Notes under the pieces: generated by a model | Told to the model about the DNA's origin: nothing | The model's input: the letters and a program-made list of their open reading frames with translations, nothing else | Database searches by the model: none | Part shown: positions 7,198 to 11,102 of the stretch, piece by piece | Position numbering within the stretch: the first letter of the stretch is position 1 | Layout: each line of letters begins with the position of its first letter | Translations under genes and position numbers: made by a program | NCBI GenBank assembly: GCA_900553035.1 | Contig: USCC01000069.1 | Coordinates: 1-11,102, forward strand | Direction: 5' to 3' | Source of the DNA: an uncultured Rhodospirillaceae bacterium | GTDB lineage: Bacteria > Pseudomonadota > Alphaproteobacteria > CAAGCB01 > CAG-977 | Length of the DNA: 11,102 bases

Positions 7198-7218
7198 TCA
7201 TTTTTCAGGAGTATTCAT

Positions 7219-7869
7219 ATGCCGGTTGATATTCAGCTCTGGACGGAAACATTCTGTACCCGTCTTCGGGAAGTTTTCGGAAGCCGCCTTCTTTTTGTGG
7301 GTCTTCAGGGGAGCTGGCAGCGCGGGGAAGCTTCGGAGAGCAGCGATATTGACATGGTCGTCATTCTGGACGAGGTGGGGATGAACGATTTGAAAACGTA
7401 CCGGAATCTTGTTTCCGGAATGCCCGAAAGCGACAAGGCTTGTGGTTTTATCGGCGGACGTGAAGAACTTTTAAAATGGCCGCGCGGGGAGGTGTTCCAG
7501 CTTTATTACGATACCCGGCCTCTTGTCGGCCGTCTGGATTCCTTCCTGCCACCGTTCACAAAGGAAGACGCCCGGGCAGCGGTCATGGCCGGAGCGGCGG
7601 CTCTGTATCACGGCGCCTGCCATGCCTGTCTTTATGACGCATGCCCGGCGCAGGCTCTGCCGGGACTCCGGAAAGGCGCTTTTTTCACCCTTCAGGCACT
7701 GCATTTTCTGGAAACAGGGACGTATATCCGGACAAAAAAAGAGATGGCAACGCTGAGGCCCGACCCGGAAAAACGATTGTTCACGCCCCCTGCAGAAGAG
7801 GCCGCAGAGAAGGATTTCCGCGCTCTGATCGCATGGAGCGGCAGCCTGCTGAAACGGTTCGGGGCTTAG
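7219..7869 (+). CDS. Stand-alone nucleotidyltransferase-domain protein
   Basis: This 216-residue protein has a DNA polymerase beta-type (MNT) nucleotidyltransferase domain near its N-terminus. The catalytic pattern is GLQGSWQRGEASESSDIDMVV: Gly31-Ser32 followed by Asp43-x-Asp45, the metal-binding pair. A third acidic residue may be Asp98 (YYDTRPLVG). Residues about 115-216 are mostly helical, with AALYHGACHACLYDA and AFFTLQALHFLETGTYIRTKKE, and could be a HEPN-like or substrate-binding domain. The ATG at 7219 is chosen for its AGGAG site 7 bases upstream. The frame stays open further upstream, but only inside pssA. No partner HEPN toxin gene lies beside it, so a toxin-antitoxin reading is not supported. 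From memory it resembles proteins common in clostridia, which suggests transfer, but this is unverified. Substrate unknown. Its stop is one base from that of convergent plsC. Confidence 0.85.
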   Translation: MPVDIQLWTETFCTRLREVFGSRLLFVGLQGSWQRGEASESSDIDMVVILDEVGMNDLKTYRNLVSGMPESDKACGFIGGREELLKWPRGEVFQLYYDTRPLVGRLDSFLPPFTKEDARAAVMAGAAALYHGACHACLYDACPAQALPGLRKGAFFTLQALHFLETGTYIRTKKEMATLRPDPEKRLFTPPAEEAAEKDFRALIAWSGSLLKRFGA

Positions 7870-7870
7870 G

Positions 7871-8578
7871 TTAGCGCGGAAGCTCTTTGTACGCCGTTTC
7901 AATCCTGTCCTGCAACTGTTCCAGAAATTCACGTTTGGACAGACCTTCGGGCATTGCGGGCAGGATATCCACCGTAATCAGGCCGGGTTCTTTGATAAAT
8001 GCGTTCTTTTTCCAGAACTCGCCGGAGTTCAGCACAACGGGAATGATCGGCACGCCGCACTGTTCGTACAGGAGCGCCACGCCCGGATTGTAACGCGCCG
8101 TTGCTCCGGGAGCCGTGCGGGTTCCTTCCGGAAAGATAATGACGCACTGCCCTTCATCCAGCCTTTTTTTGGCGCCGTCCAGAATCGAGCGCATTGCTTT
8201 CGTCCCCGAGGAGCGGTCAATGGGAATGCTTCCGGTAATCAGCAGGTTCCACCCGAACAGCGGAATGCGCAGCAGCTCTTTTTTCAGGATGTAGGCCGGA
8301 TTGGGAAAGATCGCGTGGTCGGCGATTGTTTCAAAGGCCGACTGATGCTTTGACGCAATGATATACCGGCTGTCCGACGGCAGGTTTTCGCGCCCCCGAA
8401 CCTGATATTTCAGGCCGACCATCCATCCCAGAACCCAAAGCGTCGATTTGCCCCAGAAACGGGCATTCAGGCTGGCGTATCGCCGGGGAAAGGGTGTCAG
8501 AAGACAGCCGATAAAAGACAGGAACAGCGTCCAGGTGATGTAAAAGACATTAAAAAACAAAGAGCGTATCAGTTTCAT
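7871..8578 (-). CDS. plsC: 1-acyl-sn-glycerol-3-phosphate acyltransferase (PlsC family)
   Basis: This membrane enzyme acylates lysophosphatidic acid to phosphatidic acid, the precursor of CDP-diacylglycerol used by PssA. The product is 235 residues. A hydrophobic N-terminus spans about 8-30. The catalytic block is KHQSAFE (His78, with Glu83 in place of Asp, an H-x4-E form seen in many alphaproteobacterial members). Further blocks are GSIPIDRSSG (about 116-125) and IIFPEGTRTAPG (Glu151, Gly152), and then VPIIPVVLNSG. The ATG overlaps the preceding TGA in ATGA (8575-8578) and no good ribosome site is visible, so translation is probably coupled. It is the last gene of the ftsEX operon in this window. 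The family is certain; the acyl acceptor is inferred. Confidence 0.93.
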   Translation of the reverse strand: MKLIRSLFFNVFYITWTLFLSFIGCLLTPFPRRYASLNARFWGKSTLWVLGWMVGLKYQVRGRENLPSDSRYIIASKHQSAFETIADHAIFPNPAYILKKELLRIPLFGWNLLITGSIPIDRSSGTKAMRSILDGAKKRLDEGQCVIIFPEGTRTAPGATARYNPGVALLYEQCGVPIIPVVLNSGEFWKKNAFIKEPGLITVDILPAMPEGLSKREFLEQLQDRIETAYKELPR

Positions 8579-9207
8579 CGTTCACACATCAATTCTTCGT
8601 CAGGAGCGATTGTATCAGGAAAAAACGGAATCAGGTGCCGCAGGGATGCCAGCAGGAATTTTGTATATTCCGAAGCCATCAGAGCCGTTGTTCCGGGCCA
8701 TTTCCACCATTCTTTATGCTTGAAGCTGGGCGGAAAGACGGGATGGGGAATAATGACGAAGTCCGGCATGACGTTTCTGAATTCGGAAAAGCTCCGCGGC
8801 ATATGGTAGGAGGCTGTCACAAGACGCAGGGTCGTGTAACCGTTTTTTTCCATCCAGTATTTGCTTTCCAGAGCGTTTTCCCGTGTATCGCAGGCAATAT
8901 GCCCGAGTGTGATACGATCCGAGATATCGTCCGGGAATTCATCAATCGTCTGAGACAGCAGGTTCCAATCGACGGCCTGATTGACTCCGGAAATCAGAAG
9001 CCGGTCGGCTCGGCCTTCTTTCAGGAGGCCGATGGCGGCGGCGACCCGTTCCGTTCCGCCGGTCAGAGCGATAATCGCGTCCGTCCGCGTTTCAATACCG
9101 GCCGGGGGAGTGTTGACTTCCGAGGCATACCAGACCAGCCCGGCAAGCCAGAGCAGAAAGCAGGGCAGAAGGAAATACAGGAAAGATTTTTTCAGAAACT
9201 TTGTCAC
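8575..9207 (-). CDS. YdcF/ElyC-like DUF218 membrane protein
   Basis: This 210-residue protein has one N-terminal membrane helix (about 7-27) and a DUF218 domain from about 42, presumably periplasmic. The family blocks are DAIIALTGGTERV, GRADRLLISG, CDTRENALES and VTASYHMPRSFSEF. ElyC and SanA of enterobacteria belong to this family and affect envelope integrity, but the biochemical activity is not established, so no gene name is given. The start is placed at GTG 9207. It overlaps the ftsX stop in GTGA, has a GAGGCGG site just upstream and begins directly before the membrane helix. A longer in-frame start at 9306 would overlap ftsX by about 100 bases and add a charged, non-membrane stretch. 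The stop overlaps the plsC ATG by four bases. Its position between ftsX and plsC is common in alphaproteobacteria. Confidence 0.88.
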   Translation of the reverse strand: MTKFLKKSFLYFLLPCFLLWLAGLVWYASEVNTPPAGIETRTDAIIALTGGTERVAAAIGLLKEGRADRLLISGVNQAVDWNLLSQTIDEFPDDISDRITLGHIACDTRENALESKYWMEKNGYTTLRLVTASYHMPRSFSEFRNVMPDFVIIPHPVFPPSFKHKEWWKWPGTTALMASEYTKFLLASLRHLIPFFPDTIAPDEELMCER

Positions 9208-10100
9208 AGCATCCGCCTCAACGTCCGTTGCACTGTCCAATAGGCCGTCATCGTCGACAGAACGACGGCGGCAAGGGGGATCAGTCCCAGCAGAAGCCAC
9301 GACCACACATCAAAGCGCGCTTCGGAAAGCAGACCGCCTTCAATCCCCTGCACCAGAGAGGATACCATAAAAAGAATCGGCAGAACAAACCCGATGCCGA
9401 AAATCGCGCCGACTCCGGACAGAAGGCATATACGCCGGGCATACTGGCGGGCGATATAGCTGTCATGCGCGCCGATCTGGTGAAGGAGTTCAATGATCGG
9501 CCTGTGAACAGCCAGGCTGGATCCGGTGACGTAAATGACAATGATTGACGTCGTCGCAATCACAAGGCTCAACAGGGTCGAAGCCAGCAGACTGAGTGTC
9601 TGGGTCAGCCGGATCAGCTTTCCAAGCCAGAGCTTGTGGACGTCAAGGGAAGCGTTGGGCGCTTTCTCGGCCAGCACGGTTTTCAGTGCATCCAGATCAA
9701 TCCGGGTGTCGGCAATCAGCTGAACGTCAATCAGACGCGGCATGGGCAGGTCTTCCAGCAGAACCGAATCGCCCAGCCACGGTTTCAGCAGGTCTTTCAG
9801 TTGCCGATCCGTCAGGACGTTCGCCGACGCCACCCCGGCGGTTCGGCGGAGGATGGATAGGACTTCATCGGTTTCCATCTGCGTTTTTTTGACGTTTGTG
9901 CGCCCGTTTTCCTCAATCGGCAGAATCTGAACGGTCAGAGAGCCTGAAACCGAACGGCTCCACCGGCTGAGCATGGCGTTCAGGGACAAAGCCCCTGCCG
10001 TCGTCAGCCCGGCGAAGAAAACCATCAGCATGACCATCCAGGGCAGGAACCACCCGGTCGTATCACCGGCAAAAGGCAGATCGCTTGTTTTTCTAAACAC
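9204..10100 (-). CDS. ftsX: Cell division protein FtsX (permease-like subunit)
   Basis: FtsX is the membrane partner of FtsE. The complex controls peptidoglycan hydrolases at the division site in response to ATP hydrolysis. The product is 298 residues with four membrane helices: about 17-40, 168-192, 226-250 and 265-292. A large periplasmic domain lies between TM1 and TM2. The cytoplasmic ELLHQIGAHDSYIARQY stretch after TM2 matches the family's 'LM.LLGATDxFI' loop. The start is GTG at 10100, supported by GGAGG (10107-10111) 6 bases upstream, and it overlaps the ftsE end by 8 bases. The N-terminal tail is short compared with enterobacterial FtsX, as is usual in alphaproteobacteria. The stop overlaps the next GTG start by four bases. 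Confidence 0.93.
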   Translation of the reverse strand: MFRKTSDLPFAGDTTGWFLPWMVMLMVFFAGLTTAGALSLNAMLSRWSRSVSGSLTVQILPIEENGRTNVKKTQMETDEVLSILRRTAGVASANVLTDRQLKDLLKPWLGDSVLLEDLPMPRLIDVQLIADTRIDLDALKTVLAEKAPNASLDVHKLWLGKLIRLTQTLSLLASTLLSLVIATTSIIVIYVTGSSLAVHRPIIELLHQIGAHDSYIARQYARRICLLSGVGAIFGIGFVLPILFMVSSLVQGIEGGLLSEARFDVWSWLLLGLIPLAAVVLSTMTAYWTVQRTLRRML

Positions 10101-10818
10101 GATTTTCCTCCGGTTTCAAATACATGCGGTCGGGCGTGTATCCGGCCGGGAACAGGGCGAGTCTTCCGCCCGCCAGGTGCATGCGGGGGAAAGGAAAGGT
10201 CCGGATCAGACCTTCGTTGTGCGTTGCGATGATGACGGTCGTTCCGCGCCGGTTCAGTTCGATGAACAGGCGCAGAAGCCGCGCCGCCGTTTTATCGTCC
10301 ATATTTCCCGTTGGTTCGTCGGCCAGAAGAATCTGGGGCCGGTTGATCACGGCACGGGCAATGGCAACGCTTTGTTTCTGTCCGCCGGACAGGGTGGGCG
10401 GTTTGGCGTTCAGATGGCCGGCCAGCCCTGTCCAGGTCAGGAGTTCGACCACACGTTTATTGACTTCGGCTTCGGGGTAACCTTCAAGGCGCAGGGGAAG
10501 TGCCACGTTATCCAGCGCCGACAGGTGATCCAGAAGGCGGAAATCCTGAAAAACAACGCCGATTTTCCGCCGTATTTCCGGCAGATCATCCCGCGCGGTG
10601 TTTCGGATGGAACGCGAAAACATTTTGATATGGCCCCGGGTCGGCACGTGCGACAGATACATCAGGCTTAAAAGAGAGCTTTTGCCCGCGCCGCTTTCCC
10701 CGGTCAGAAAATGAAAGGAACCCGCCGGCAGGGCGAACGTGATATCCTTCAGGATTTCCGGCCCTTGACCGTAACGCAGGCCGACAGCATCAAATTCAAT
10801 GACTTTTTGCTTCTCCAC
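10093..10818 (-). CDS. ftsE: Cell division ATP-binding protein FtsE
   Basis: FtsE is the cytoplasmic ABC ATPase that drives FtsX. The product is 241 residues from GTG 10818, which has GAGG 10 bases upstream. A longer frame reaching 10962 runs through the AT-rich promoter region and was rejected. Motifs present are Walker A GESGAGKS (Lys46), the Q-loop FQDFRLLDHLS (Gln91), signature LSGGQ (143-147), Walker B ILLADEP (Glu168) and the switch His200. PTRGHIKMF and RRKIGVVFQDFRLL are typical of FtsE rather than of other small ABC ATPases. Immediately after the signature the sequence is LSGGQKQS, where most ABC proteins have Arg in the last position (here Ser150). The tail is about 20 residues longer than in E. 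coli FtsE. It is the first gene of the operon. Confidence 0.94.
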   Translation of the reverse strand: MEKQKVIEFDAVGLRYGQGPEILKDITFALPAGSFHFLTGESGAGKSSLLSLMYLSHVPTRGHIKMFSRSIRNTARDDLPEIRRKIGVVFQDFRLLDHLSALDNVALPLRLEGYPEAEVNKRVVELLTWTGLAGHLNAKPPTLSGGQKQSVAIARAVINRPQILLADEPTGNMDDKTAARLLRLFIELNRRGTTVIIATHNEGLIRTFPFPRMHLAGGRLALFPAGYTPDRMYLKPEENRV

Positions 10819-10941
10819 GTTCAGGTTTCCTCTGTTTGAAAAAGATATATAAGCATATCTCGACGGTGAAGTTAATCTTTTATATGTAATTTTCAGGTAT
10901 ATTATACCGGCAGTTTTCTTTTTGAAAGGGGGAGTTTCTCC
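10819..10941. promoter_or_regulatory. AT-rich divergent promoter region between ftsE and the zinc-ribbon gene
   Basis: This 123-base spacer is clearly richer in A and T than the flanking genes and must hold the start sites for both diverging genes. A perfect palindrome, GGTATATTATACC (10896-10908), contains TATAAT on the minus strand and TATATT/TATTAT on the plus strand, so it can serve as a -10 box in either direction. No convincing -35 box is seen on either side. A second inverted repeat, AGATAT/ATATCT (10843-10848 and 10855-10860), lies nearer ftsE. Exact start sites cannot be fixed. Confidence 0.5.
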
Positions 10942-11102
10942 ATGCTTTTCACATGTCCGCAATGCCAGACGCTGTACGACGTCCCCGATGCGAAGGCCCG
11001 AAACGTACGCCGGATGCGCTGCGCCGTGTGCGGCCGCGTCTGGGACACGGCGCCCCAGCCCGAACCGGCGTTTTCCCCCGCTCCCGGAGAATATGAGCCC
11101 CC
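10942..11102 (+). CDS. MJ0042-type zinc-ribbon protein, N-terminal part (3' truncated)
   Basis: The 53 visible residues begin with MLFTCPQCQTLYDVPDAKAR. The pattern C5-x2-C8 ... C27-x2-C30 is the MJ0042 zinc ribbon found at the N-terminus of alphaproteobacterial proteins. Many of these continue with a proline-rich linker and a membrane segment plus DUF3426. The linker is seen beginning here (Pro-rich from about residue 38). The ATG has an AAAGGGGGAG site 7 bases upstream. It diverges from ftsE, an arrangement frequent in alphaproteobacteria. The function of the family is not established; the rest of the gene is outside the window. Confidence 0.85.
   Translation, partial: MLFTCPQCQTLYDVPDAKARNVRRMRCAVCGRVWDTAPQPEPAFSPAPGEYEP

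Noticed and set aside
6964..7218. Upstream extension of the nucleotidyltransferase frame into pssA
   Set aside because: It overlaps pssA and the terminator, has no ribosome site and no family similarity. The ATG at 7219 has a good AGGAG site.
7219..7869. Toxin-antitoxin (MNT/HEPN) or aminoglycoside-resistance gene
   Set aside because: There is no adjacent HEPN toxin gene, and the sequence shows only the generic nucleotidyltransferase motif. Naming a resistance enzyme would be over-reading.
9208..9306. Longer start for the DUF218 protein
   Set aside because: It would overlap ftsX by about 100 bases with an acidic, non-membrane leader. The GTG at 9207 gives a standard GTGA overlap and an immediate membrane helix.
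10819..10962. Longer start for FtsE at 10962
   Set aside because: It would translate the AT-rich divergent promoter and overlap the zinc-ribbon gene's start. FtsE homology begins at the GTG at 10818.

Overview
The window looks like a chromosomal segment of an alphaproteobacterium. The main reasons are two gene orders typical of that class. One is a short-type phosphatidylserine decarboxylase followed directly by phosphatidylserine synthase (psd-pssA). The other is ftsE-ftsX-YdcF-like-plsC, with an MJ0042 zinc-ribbon gene diverging from ftsE. The sequence is moderately GC-rich, with AT-rich intergenic spacers. The exact lineage cannot be read from the window; a host-associated, deep-branching alphaproteobacterium is only a guess.

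Layout, left to right. (1) 1-3632: the 3' end of an RND periplasmic adaptor gene, a complete AcrB/MexB-type RND pump gene and a strong terminator. (2) 3633-4510: two tRNA genes on the minus strand, tRNA-Leu(UAA) and tRNA-Pro(CGG). Each has its own terminator. A small plus-strand lipoprotein gene sits between them, and its 3' end runs into the tRNA-Pro gene in antisense. (3) 4550-7197, plus strand: a membrane-anchored LysM/Ig-like protein, then psd-pssA, closed by a terminator. (4) 7219-7869, plus strand: a stand-alone nucleotidyltransferase-fold protein whose stop codon lies one base from that of the convergent plsC. (5) 7871-10818, minus strand: a tightly packed ftsE-ftsX-ydcF-like-plsC operon in which every junction overlaps by 4 or 8 bases. 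(6) 10819-10941: an AT-rich divergent promoter region. (7) 10942-end: the start of an MJ0042-type zinc-ribbon protein gene.

The shared theme is the cell envelope. It covers drug or solute efflux (RND), phosphatidylethanolamine synthesis (PssA makes phosphatidylserine, Psd decarboxylates it), phosphatidic acid synthesis (PlsC), control of septal peptidoglycan hydrolysis (FtsEX), and peptidoglycan or outer-membrane proteins (the LysM protein and the OmpA-like lipoprotein). I see no phage, transposon, CRISPR or defence island, and nothing that is clearly a new multi-gene system. The points most worth a second look are the lipoprotein gene overlapping a tRNA gene, the isolated nucleotidyltransferase, the packed division/lipid operon with an unusual FtsE signature motif, and palindromes lying on predicted promoters.
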